Below, one piece after another: positions 1 through 9,280 of a stretch of 64,000 nucleotides of DNA. The notes below the pieces were generated by a model. It worked only from the letters and a program-made list of their open reading frames with translations. It did no database searches and was not told where the DNA came from. How positions within the stretch are numbered: the first letter of the stretch is position 1; every line of letters begins with the position of its first letter. The position numbers and the translations under genes are program-made. This DNA comes from Setoptus koraiensis (taxonomy: Eukaryota > Arthropoda), in the NCBI GenBank assembly GCA_048013815.1, contig CM106586.1, positions 3,720,001 through 3,784,000 of the forward strand. Direction: 5' to 3'.

Positions 1-127
1 AGTTGCTTGATCTTAGCAACCTATATATAGTTTCTGTATCGAACATTCACAGTAAACAACGTCAACAAATGATTATCATGAAGGGCCACAATAAGAACTT
101 TGCAAGGAAAAATCATTTGGATCAACA

Positions 128-2403
128 ATGAAATATAATAAGAGATCACCATCACCACCAGGATGCAAAACTAATCGTTCTGATAAATATTCGATGAAAG
201 ATGTTACAGGAAATATTCAGTCTGATGCTACAAATACAACCATCGATGGACCCCCACAGGAATCAACAAAATCATCTAAGATGCCACCAGACCTATCCGA
301 TAATATAATCTCCAATACCCGCTCTTTTGATAGCAATAATAATAACAATAATAATAATAATAATAATAACACTAATCATAGCAGTAGCAAGAAACGTAAC
401 ACAGCCAGTTTAAGTACCTCATTAAGGAGACTATTTTCCATCACATTTAGAAGAGACAGGCAGCCTCATTTGAACACCAAAGATTATCAGCACAACTCGG
501 CAACCAAGTCTAGACTGTCAAACAAAAATCCGAATACAGCTAAAGAATCAACTGCGGATGGTGATACTCAGTATGACCAGAGTGTTAGATCTAATAGCAC
601 TTTGTGCATATATAGCAATATAGCAACAACGAGCTCCTCTTCAAGTGCTTCACTGGATACAACAAACCAAAACTCCATCAAGAAAATCATTGAATGTCCA
701 CTATGCGTCCTCCAAGTGTCAGATAGATCCGCACCTTACCTAGCAAGCTGTCGTCACAGAGTTTGTCTTGAGTGTATGCAACGTTATATCAAAAACGAAA
801 TCAATCATAGCAGGTTAAACATAACGTGCCCGGTATGCTCCGAATCTATTCATCCTAATTCAATCAAAACCATTCTTAATGATGAAAAATATTATCTTAA
901 GTATGAAAGTTTTATGCTCAGGAGAGTTTTGGCCGCGGAGCCTGATGCGAGATGGTGCCCTGCACCAGATTGTGGATATGTTGTGATTGCAAGTGGTAGG
1001 TTTCCTAGTAGCTCTTTTATTTACAATTGTAATCCAACAGTCATACTAACTACCTATTATTCTACCAATAACTATAACAGGTTGCGCCAGTTGTCCAAAG
1101 ATTGTTTGTGGCAAGGATGGTTGTGATACATCATTCTGTTATCATTGCAAGCAAGAATGGCATGCCAATCAGACTTGTAACGCTGCTAGAATTCAAAGGA
1201 ATATGAAAATCAACTACAGTGATCCAGAGTCTTCTACAAAGATCGAGAAACTATCACAGAATAATCGAGCTAGTCAACAAGCACCTATTAGAACCGACGA
1301 TATCAAAGAATGTCCAGTTTGCACTAGTAGCATCATCAAGATGAATGATGGATCATGCAACCATATGACATGTAGCATATGCGAAACTGAGTTCTGTTGG
1401 CTATGCATGAAAGAAATAACTGACCTACATTATTTCAGTCCGTCTGGTTGCACATTTTGGGGCAAAAAACCTTGGAGTCGTAAGAAGAAAATATTGTGGC
1501 AGCTAGGGCTGTTAGCAGGTGCTCCAATTTGTATAGTTCTAATGGCTGGTATAGCTGTCCCAGCCATAATCATCGGTATCCCAGTATGGTACGTAGCACT
1601 GCTAGAAAATCTTCCAAGTGCGCTCAACCTTTTTATTCGTTTTACTGACCCAACTTCTAATCACTTGAATGTAACTTGAATTCTTTTTCAGGGCCGGAAG
1701 AAAATTGTATAGTAGACTGGCTAGAGAACCAATGAGCAAGCGTAGGAAGCATGCTATAATTGTTGGTGGAGTTTTATTATCTATGGTAGTCTCTCCTCTT
1801 ATATCCGCTGTAGCCCTTTTCTTTGGAGTGCCAATTCTATTAGGATACGTCTATGGTGTTGTACCCGTTTCGCTCTGTCGCTCGGGTGGATGTGGATTAT
1901 CATACACTGAAAGTATAGAAAACTTTCAACATGAGCTGCAAAATCCAGTCCAAAAACAATCTAACAAGGGTAAATATAATATTGATATCAATACACTCCA
2001 GATCATCAGCCCCCCAATTAACAAGTTTGTTTTATTTTTCAACTTATCTCAATGAAAAATCTTGATTGTAGATGGTATCAGCATTGACACAGCTGTTAGT
2101 CACAAGCTTGGTGACCCCAGCATTGGCGAGACTTCGATATATTTGTCCAATGTATCGCTTGAGACCAATAGTATTGGCCACGTAACCACCGTAGATAGAG
2201 ATCGCGAAAGCGCCTCCAACGCTGCATTAGCCGGAAGTATAATAAGCAAATGTGACGATGGGAACAGTACTAGAGCTTTAGCTGGTTCGATCATGAGTAA
2301 AGAATCAGGAGATACGCTTGTTCCAGTAGAAGTACACGCCACAAGCACGAATGCAATTGTAGCAGCAACTGCACCACTCGCTTCCAAAATCTGTTGCCTC
2401 TGA
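128..2403 (+). CDS. RNF19: RNF19-like RBR E3 ubiquitin ligase (dorfin family)
   Basis: Membrane-anchored RING-between-RING ligase, which passes ubiquitin through a thioester on a RING2 cysteine. I join exons 128-995, 1081-1588, 1692-1969 and 2072-2403; all introns are GT..AG and reading phase is kept (661 residues). RING1 starts at C190 (CPLC). The IBR holds the family signature WCPAPDCGY, and intron 1 falls right after it. RING2 has CPVC and [11 protein letters not shown], with the presumed catalytic Cys inside. Two hydrophobic stretches follow, ending in [17 protein letters not shown], typical of RNF19A/B. The N-terminus is Ser/Asn rich with an Asn run near residues 70-81. A poly(A) signal lies 60 bp after the stop. 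The family assignment is firm; A versus B cannot be decided. Confidence 0.93.
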
Positions 2404-2462
2404 TGCACAGGGGAAATTATTGATTACTTTAATCAATAGTGTTAGTGACATTAATAGAGTGC

Positions 2463-2468
2463 AATAAA
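2463..2468 (+). terminator. Poly(A) signal of the RNF19-like gene
   Basis: AATAAA 60 bp downstream of the RNF19-like stop codon. Confidence 0.6.
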
Positions 2469-4099
2469 GATGAAGATAGAAGAATCAATCAATCTTGTTG
2501 ATTGAAGCCATCGATTTTTTTTTGCTATTAATAATCACACATTGTAAATTTATAGAATGGTAAACAGCAATCAATAACTACCACAGTGGTTGAATGATCA
2601 TGATTGTTACCTAGGAAACCATATTTTTATTGTCTACAAGATCATGCAAACTGCAAATATATGTACTAGTAATTAGTAGTTAATACAAATAATGTTCTAA
2701 AACTTGAACTCTAGTATATTTTTTGTTTATTATTATCTCGCACCAGAGGTATCACGATTGATTGTGATTAAAAATATTAGAAAAAGGTAAAAAGATTTCT
2801 TTTTATTCGCCCAACTCTTTGAGACCGGGAGAGGACAAGACCTGGATCTCGCCCATAGTAAGGAGCTAGAGAAGTTAAAGCTAGCTTCTTACTATTGTTT
2901 GGTTGCAATGTTCATTGACACATCCCATGATCGCTGCAACCTACCTACCATCGAAGCCTCGTGCAAATCAAAACTCTTTTGTCTGGCTAAGATGCCCTTC
3001 AGTGTTTTGAAAGGAGGAGTATATCGAAATTCGCGACTTGCAGCAGACATTATTTTGTATCAAAACTTTCGTAATCTTCAATTCATGCATCAGTTGGTAC
3101 AAAATCAGTACAAGCAGAAAGACGACCCCCTAAGCACGAAGCAACTCTTATAAAATAGCCGCTTGATCGATTTTTGATTGAGTAACCATGCTGATTATCT
3201 TTGCGCAGATCCTATGACGATAAACTTCATACAAACTACCCTAGCGATTTTACTGTATTTCGTTTACAACGATCCTGCATCGCATAATTTAAGATTGTTG
3301 TTTTAATTTTGCGAGAGGGGCACATTTCAAATGTACGAGAGAATAGTTAGTGTAGGAGCGGTGAGTATCAAGCATACTACGTTTAAAGCACACGCATAGT
3401 GATGTTAGCGTGGTGCCCTCAATTTCTCAGAGGAATGATAATTTATAATGAGGGTAATGTACGCCTGGAGTTCAACATTTTTCTAGTAGAAATGAGGGAG
3501 TCAAGTTCTAGGATGAATTTTGTTCATCAAGCTAGGCGTATGGGGACTCTTGAGTCATCTATAGTAACAAGCACAATTGATATCCGTGCCATATAGACAT
3601 CTCTATGCTGCTTCGCAATCTTTAACTTCTACCATGTGCTATCTAGCTAATCCGTGTATGATATGATAGTAGAATACGTAATGTTTATAATAAGTCAACT
3701 TAACAGCAAACTTTCTTATGCAAATTTTCTCAAGCTTGACTAACTTCATTGGCGACGCATGCATTGGAGTCTCAAGTAAGATTATGCTTGTTCCTTACAA
3801 GTCTGATGAGACAGCTCAGGCTTCGTTTCTATGTTTACGACCAAGCGGAAACATAGTAAAGTCTCTGCGATTATATAATGTAGATGGTGAAAAACAATTC
3901 TGTGATGAAAGTTACATCTAACTTGCTCGAATAAATATAAACTTACAACAACTTTAGTCTTGATAACGATTGAGAGCAACGAATCAACTGCAAGTATTCA
4001 CATCGAACCAAGATAATTCAACAAGTTCACTTTGAAAACGAATCAGAGACGACATAATTGTTTCAAGATAAAATAATCCCGAAAAAAGAATAAATAAAG
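2469..4099. other. Intergenic spacer, RNF19-like to myosin light chain
   Basis: AT-rich spacer. Short open frames at 2899-3153 (84 codons), 3399-3596 and 3718-3921 have no recognisable domain, no splice partner and no convincing start context, so I do not call genes. The last few hundred bases presumably carry the promoter and 5' UTR of the downstream myosin light chain gene. Confidence 0.5.
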
Positions 4100-4861
4100 A
4101 TGTCGAGTGTAAGTGCAAATTGAATCTTGTTAACAACTAAATGATACCCACTCATTCCGACCCTTTCATTCGATGATTTATAAAATATTTCAATTGTGTC
4201 AATTATATCCATAACTCTCTCAGGGAAAGACAAGAACCGAGTCGAAGAAGAGAGCAGTTAGGAGCACATCAAATGTGTTTGCTATGTTCACCCAAAATCA
4301 GATTGCAGAGTTCAAAGAGGCCTTTTCATTCATTGATTCTGATAAGGATGGACTGATCAACAAGAATGATCTTGCGGTTACGTTTGATGCTTTGGGTCGT
4401 TTGGTTAAAGATGACGATCTTCGTCAAATGCTTGAAGAAGCTCCAGGTCCAATAAATTTCACCATGTTTCTAGGTATCTTTGGCGATAAGATAGCCGGTA
4501 AGTAATCAGTAGATTTTCAAACATCTAGTAATTTTGTTTTGGTTACCATAGTTGCTTTGAACATCTATATCTCTAGCTTTGAACAGAAACACTAACAAGA
4601 CTTTATTTCATCACTGTAGGAACCGACGACGAAGGTGTCATCAAGAATGCATTAAAAACATTCGACGAGAATGATACGGGCAAAGTGAGCGAAGAAAAAC
4701 TACGAAAGTGTCTAACCACCTGGGGCAACAAACTTACTGATGACGAGATTGATTCTACATTTGCAGAGACACCAATCGATCGTCAGGGACAGGTTGATAT
4801 CGAGGGTCTGGTCCGCTTGATAACCGGAAGAGCACAAGATGATCAAAAGGAGGGAGCTTAA
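4100..4861 (+). CDS. sqh: Non-muscle myosin II regulatory light chain
   Basis: Regulatory light chain that binds the myosin II neck and switches motor activity when phosphorylated. Exons 4100-4108, 4224-4497 and 4620-4861 give 174 residues. The first coding exon holds only three codons (MSS) before a GTAAGT donor. The kinase-target segment is clear: basic KKRAVRS followed by TSNVFAMF, matching Thr18/Ser19 of the non-muscle and smooth-muscle proteins. EF-hand 1 is canonical, with Asp at loop positions 1, 3, 5 and 12 (DSDKDGLINKND). APGPINFTMFL and the C-terminal EF-hand-like region follow. A muscle isoform (Mlc2) is less likely because of the short basic N-terminus. Confidence 0.93.
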
Positions 4862-4932
4862 TCTAATTGAAATTTCGTTAAGAAAAGAAAATTAACAGTT
4901 TTGACTGCCATGTCATTATTATTTATAAGAAA

Positions 4933-4938
4933 AATAAA
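4933..4938 (+). terminator. Poly(A) signal of myosin light chain gene
   Basis: AATAAA 72 bp after the light-chain stop codon and about 50 bp before the LARS2-derived fragment begins. Confidence 0.6.
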
Positions 4939-4989
4939 GAGTTCTCCTTGACAATTTAAATTTATTTGTGCCTTTTGTTTTATTCTAAC

Positions 4990-5400
4990 ATGGCACTTGG
5001 ATCTAGAACCTTTGACATCTCTTCAGAATATATTGATGCACCTCAGTTCGTTGCCGACTGTGTTTCTAGCAAAAACTGCTCATTTAAGAGAGCCGAAATT
5101 CTCAAGAGAGTTTTATAATCATGCTTAACCCGATGATACCGCATTTTTCTGAGGAACTCTGGGTCATATTCAAAGAGTAGCGGAGAGAGAATTTCCAGTA
5201 TACGGATGAAAATTTGTCTGGAACGTTGGCTTGTGAGCAATCATGGCCGACTCCCGATATTGGCTATGAATTTCCAATACAAACTAAATTTGGAACATCT
5301 AAGACTTAGCTATAAGTTTTGTTTATTTTATTAACTATCAAGGATCGAACTCAATGAATGGTCTTCAAGTCCTCACTGCACAATAAGCCGATTTGCAGTA
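4990..5400 (+). pseudogene. LARS2 fragment, 5' end fused to 3' end
   Basis: Near-copy of both ends of the intact leucyl-tRNA synthetase gene at 9281-11677 with the middle missing. Bases 4998-5100 resemble 9243-9350. The sequence then jumps, around 5100-5108 at a short AGAG repeat, to the C-terminal coding end plus 3' flank (compare 11470-11760). The copy carries substitutions, a TAT to TAG stop at 5178-5180, and a changed poly(A) hexamer (AATGAA instead of AATAAA). The similarity continues past the former stop into the region that encodes the PARP C-terminus elsewhere, then fades near 5400. Non-functional. Confidence 0.88.
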
Positions 5401-5519
5401 TTCGAGGGTTGTTATGTGTGTGCTACTCTGTCGGACGCTGAGCATGCTTGCAAGTTAGCGAGAACATGTGATCTGTCGATGAAATATTCATTGCCCCTCG
5501 GCCCACATCAGCATTTACA

Positions 5520-6272
5520 ATGTTTATCACCAAGGTATTTCACCATTCATGCAGACCAGTTTTAAAACAGGTCATGGCAAGAGGGAAACCTATATTAAAT
5601 GGCTGCCAGAGTAGATTTGCGACAAGCAACATATGTGATGGATCCAGCACCAAACAACGACCATACTCGATATTCAATAGAGACTATCATCTAACAAGAA
5701 AACAAAAAGAACTCGGCGATATGAAGGCAGAAATAGAGGCCAATTGGACACCAATCTATAGATTCCCTTACATAGTACATGCCAGATTATTTGCAAGGTT
5801 CAAATTGTTTCAAGGTATAGGTACATTTGTTTTCTGGTCATACTCTTCTTTGGCGTATATCTTTGGAAAGCTCTCATATGCTAGTATGGCTTATAATTGT
5901 AGTGCCAGTTTCATGGCTTTCGTTACTGTGATTTTGGTTGGCAACTTGACCAGAAAGCTCATAGGAGCGATCTATGTCAACAGAAATATGGATCAAGTAA
6001 GACTGGCTAGATTGACATTCTTTGGAGGACGCGAGGACATTGTTGTACCCTCTCAGTCCATTGGTGACCTTTCAGATACCAACATAGATTTGAGGAGGCC
6101 GTACCTCAAGTTGAAATTTATCAATCCAGAAAACTTCAAAGATGATCCTGAATTGTTTCATGAAAGGTTTAATTTAGCGCTGAGATATGGCGGTATGTTG
6201 GATGAAGAGAAGTTTCGGAAAGTATTCGGCTCCATCATGGACGAAATACGCACCTCTCGAAGATATCGATAA
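5520..6272 (+). CDS. TMEM186: TMEM186 homolog, mitochondrial complex I assembly factor
   Basis: 250-residue single-exon protein of the mitochondrial inner membrane. TMEM186 belongs to the MCIA complex that helps assemble complex I in vertebrates. The N-terminus is basic and Ser-rich, as in a mitochondrial presequence. The conserved core begins at WTPIYRFPYIVHARL; RFKLFQ, two hydrophobic spans (about residues 98-140) and LTFFGGREDI follow, all family landmarks. The C-terminal block has RYGGMLDEEKF. ATG 5520 is the first in-frame Met of this reading frame. The gene ends 69 bp from the stop of the opposite-strand synaptophysin-like gene. Confidence 0.88.
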   Translation: MFITKVFHHSCRPVLKQVMARGKPILNGCQSRFATSNICDGSSTKQRPYSIFNRDYHLTRKQKELGDMKAEIEANWTPIYRFPYIVHARLFARFKLFQGIGTFVFWSYSSLAYIFGKLSYASMAYNCSASFMAFVTVILVGNLTRKLIGAIYVNRNMDQVRLARLTFFGGREDIVVPSQSIGDLSDTNIDLRRPYLKLKFINPENFKDDPELFHERFNLALRYGGMLDEEKFRKVFGSIMDEIRTSRRYR

Positions 6273-6297
6273 GATTTTTGAACATATTATATAGTGT

Positions 6298-6303
6298 TTT
6301 ATT
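6298..6303 (-). terminator. Poly(A) signal of synaptophysin-like gene
   Basis: Reverse-strand AATAAA (TTTATT on plus) 38 bp after the minus-strand stop, inside the TMEM186 3' UTR. Confidence 0.55.
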
Positions 6304-6330
6304 TATCAAACTCAAAAAGAAAATCGTAAT

Positions 6331-6336
6331 AATAAA
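6331..6336 (+). terminator. Poly(A) signal of TMEM186
   Basis: AATAAA 58 bp after the TMEM186 stop and 5 bp short of the opposite gene's stop codon, so the mature 3' end would extend into the antisense of that gene's coding region. Confidence 0.6.
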
Positions 6337-6341
6337 CACAA

Positions 6342-7130
6342 TTAAGGCAGTGTCTGATGGGGGAACTGATCTTTTGGTGTATGGAATTGTGTCTCCTTGA
6401 AAACGGTCCAAATTCCATAAAACCATATAACGAAAGAAGTGAAGCCCGTCACAAGAGCTACGTTCAGGCCCTTCCACTCGGGCTCTGATATTAGATTGCA
6501 AATCACTCCGGGTGGTGTTTGGCACAAAACTTGCTGGACTGCCGGGAATGTGATACTGGCTTTTAGGTGACTAACTCCGGAGGCAAATGCACATGATGCT
6601 GTAAACCAGAATAGACAAATTACTGCTGTACCAAATAGGTCGGACAAAGGTAACATGGGTATGGAAGCGTATGTGTGTGAAAACAACAGGTATGTAATGA
6701 TGGCAATAAACGAAAGCAGCATCGCAAAGACGCCAGTGGCCACAAAAAATTGTGGAGAACTTGAGAGTCCGGTATCAGGTTTATAAGTGATATTCGGTGT
6801 AGAGCATGTACTGTTTATCGAGTCGGCCATATTGAAAGGATATCTTATGGCATATTCCTTAGTTATTGGTGGCACTGGCACTGGAGTTGGTGGTGCAAGC
6901 GTTGTTGTTGTGGTGGACGAGCCATTGGTTGGCGTCGGCGCTGGTGTCGGCGGTGGAGTCGGCGTGACAGGTGCCGGACAGATGATGTTGAATTTCAGCG
7001 TTGTTTCAAAGTTTGATACGCTTGAAAAGGCGATAATGGCGAACAACAACTGGAGCCATCTGACCATGCCCCGGGTTTCTTTGAACACCACCCTAGTGTT
7101 CATGTTTTGGACAATGTTGTCCATATCCAT
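6342..7130 (-). CDS. Synaptophysin/synaptoporin-like MARVEL vesicle protein
   Basis: 262-residue four-span membrane protein of the synaptophysin family, known from synaptic and small transport vesicles. Family marks: VFKETRGMVRWLQLLFAIIAF (FKEP-like entry and TM1), YPFNM in the first lumenal loop, SSPQFFVATGVFA at TM2, LSDLFGTAVICLFWF at TM3, KGLNVALVTGF at TM4, and terminal VFKET. Lumenal cysteines are present in both loops. Two oddities: loop 1 carries an insertion of about 37 residues made almost only of Pro, Thr and Ser, which looks mucin-like, and the cytoplasmic tail is very short, without the Tyr-Gly-Gln repeats of vertebrate synaptophysin. Start ATG 7130 is well placed before TM1. Confidence 0.88.
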   Translation of the reverse strand: MDMDNIVQNMNTRVVFKETRGMVRWLQLLFAIIAFSSVSNFETTLKFNIICPAPVTPTPPPTPAPTPTNGSSTTTTTLAPPTPVPVPPITKEYAIRYPFNMADSINSTCSTPNITYKPDTGLSSSPQFFVATGVFAMLLSFIAIITYLLFSHTYASIPMLPLSDLFGTAVICLFWFTASCAFASGVSHLKASITFPAVQQVLCQTPPGVICNLISEPEWKGLNVALVTGFTSFVIWFYGIWTVFKETQFHTPKDQFPHQTLP

Positions 7131-7441
7131 TTAACCTGATTGATTTGCTGGTGTTTTTTTTTTGGAAATTTTGCTTCAATTGGCGATAACAATTGTAGTG
7201 AAATGATTGTTTTATGGCGATGCTCGCTGCGAGGTGTGTCTCGAATGGAGACTCTTGACGTTGTGTGGCACAGGAAACTGCTGACTAATATCCCATTGTT
7301 GTGTATAATCAGCGGCAATCAGTAGCTCGACTAATAAATGTGTAACAATGATTGTTTAACAATCAATATCTAGCAACAATTGCACTGCGGTGCACTAACA
7401 ATTGCAATTGCAATCGCAACTATCTCTCGCACTGGCGAACT

Positions 7442-7495
7442 GAACTATACTTGCGAAGTGAACTATACTTGTGAAGTGAACTATACTTGTGAAGT
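7442..7495. repeat. Three tandem 18-bp repeats
   Basis: Unit GAACTATACTTGYGAAGT repeated three times without spacing; copies 2 and 3 are identical and copy 1 differs at one base. Confidence 0.95.
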
Positions 7496-7673
7496 GCTGC
7501 TGCTGGGGAGGACGGAATCAGCACTGTCTCTCTTTTGCGCCGGGGCGTGCACTAGCGCCAATTAACTGTCTGTCAGGTGGTGCGCGAAAACAGCGAGACT
7601 ATTAAATATTGATTAGTTTGCCGTATGCATGCCGTGCAGACTGCATGATGCGGTGGTGCAAGCAGTTTCGCAC

Positions 7674-7712
7674 AATTTACGGTGTCACAATTGCTGTGTG
7701 ACACCGTAAATT
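7674..7712. repeat. Perfect 16-bp hairpin
   Basis: Left arm 7674-7689 (AATTTACGGTGTCACA) and right arm 7697-7712 are exact reverse complements around a 7-base loop. Confidence 0.95.
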
Positions 7713-8330
7713 CTGCCCAAATACAACTGCACGCTAAATTGTGCACGCTGCACAATTGTGACTGAACAAACAAACCCACCGAGCGACCTCTACAGTGGCG
7801 ACGCCGAACTAAGCGCGCATTCATCAATAGTTCAACTGGTGCACGACACGTGCTCTCACAAACTAACAACTGAACACCTTATTGCTGGAGTCAGCAAAGA
7901 GATTCTCTCGATAATTTATCAACGATAAATCGCATTTTATTCAAACAAAACTCGGCTCCACTCGAGATATTCGCCGCCGCCCCCATTTGATACATTGCCA
8001 CAGCACACCGAAAGAGGCCGCTGGTGACCCCTCGAAGGAATCGTGCAATAGCCAATGCCCCAATCTCATCGCCCATTGAATGCCCCAGGAGAACCCGCCG
8101 CGATTCAATCCAAACACCAACCGGAGAAAAGGACAATCCGTGACCCTTTTCAAGTCATCGCCAGAACAGGCATCGTAAGAGAACAAAACCACTGTTGAAC
8201 GGTTCAACTTGAACCACGTGGAATCGAATTTGGCGCATATAAAGTGCAAATTGTCCGCGAAAATAGGCGAGAAACCATATGAGGCGACATTTAGAGGCAC
8301 GCGACGTTTAGATACACTTTACTGTACGAA

Positions 8331-9083
8331 ATGGACCAAAAGGCCATCGACGCCAAGAGGCAGTTACTCATTTGGAGCAGGCTGCTAGAGGGACGTATTC
8401 AGTTGCAGAATTTGTTGGCCGCAACCAACAAATTGACTTCGGATGCCACAAACCAAGATCATCCTGCCGTGAGATCTATCAGCAAATTATTAAATACACT
8501 CATAAGATTAAGATGCACACTCGCCAGCAAAAGCCAAATCGCTGATGACATTCAAGATGACAATGAATTGTTCGAAAACGAAATCACCGAGGCCAATCTA
8601 AGGAACCTTCATGAAAAGCACAAAGAGATTAGAAATGCAATTATTGATAAATGGTATGAAAAGACAAAAATAGGCGCAATACCAAGGAAAGGCTATACGG
8701 CGCTTGAGTTGTCTCCTCTACAATTGATAGAGCATGCTTTGCGTGACAAACAGAGGCTCCTAAGAAGAACCAAACTAAACAGAGCGACACTCATCGACGA
8801 AGACTATAATCCTGAAATTTTCAATGATGACGATTTCTATCACCAACTTCTTAAAGAGACTATAAGCAAGGACGAAAACCGTAGATGGGTAGAACTCCAG
8901 AGGGCAAGAGGCAAATCTAAGAGAAAAGTTGACACAAGGGCCAGTAAAGGACGTAAGATTAGAATGAAATCTCATCCAAAATTAGTCAATTTCATGGCTC
9001 CTAGAAATATTCATGACCAAGACTCACTTTCTGAAGAAATAAAAACGGAATTGCTGTCGTCTTTGTTCGGAAATAAAAGTTAA
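8331..9083 (+). CDS. AATF: AATF/Che-1 family ribosome biogenesis factor (short form)
   Basis: 250-residue nucleolar protein of the AATF (Che-1, yeast Bfr2) family, needed for small-subunit processome work and linked to transcription control in animals. The N-terminus aligns with the start of the conserved domain (LLEGRIQLQNLLAATN). Then come KWYEKTKIG, DKQRLLRRTKLNR, the hallmark EIFNDDDFYHQLLKE, VDTRASKGRKIR, LVNFMAP and ELLSSLFG at the end. Animal orthologs carry about 200 more N-terminal residues, rich in acidic amino acids, and these are absent here. The frame is open upstream only to a TAG at 8292-8294, which could also be a splice acceptor, so an upstream coding exon cannot be excluded. 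Confidence 0.9.
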   Translation: MDQKAIDAKRQLLIWSRLLEGRIQLQNLLAATNKLTSDATNQDHPAVRSISKLLNTLIRLRCTLASKSQIADDIQDDNELFENEITEANLRNLHEKHKEIRNAIIDKWYEKTKIGAIPRKGYTALELSPLQLIEHALRDKQRLLRRTKLNRATLIDEDYNPEIFNDDDFYHQLLKETISKDENRRWVELQRARGKSKRKVDTRASKGRKIRMKSHPKLVNFMAPRNIHDQDSLSEEIKTELLSSLFGNKS

Positions 9084-9280
9084 ACTTAGATTAAAATTTA
9101 GTTAACTCTAACTGATCTGGGAGACCTCAAATTGAGGAACCTCATCGAGACGGCTTTACAAATTTGCCGCTCTCTAGAAGAACAAATCAAAACAAAAAAA
9201 AACACGTTTATGTCACGTTTTTGAGCCACGTTTTATCACACTCGGATCTAAAACCTTTGACATCTCTTCATAATGTATTG

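Larger units (their letters stand above)
7131..8330. other. Divergent promoter region, synaptophysin-like / AATF
   Basis: 1.2 kb between two divergently transcribed genes. It holds an 18-bp triplicated repeat (7442-7495) and a perfect 16-bp inverted repeat (7674-7712), annotated separately. Open frames of 60-119 codons on both strands have no domain and are rejected. Confidence 0.5.

Noticed and set aside
2899..3153. 84-codon open frame downstream of the RNF19-like gene
   Set aside because: No domain, no homology I recognise, weak start context and AT-rich composition like its surroundings.
5043..5240. Minus-strand 65-codon frame
   Set aside because: Antisense of the LARS2 fragment.
9164..9280. 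In-frame extension of LARS2 upstream of ATG 9281
   Set aside because: No ATG in this stretch; it opens only with a TTG, and the residues do not resemble a conserved part of the enzyme, although a non-AUG presequence cannot be ruled out.
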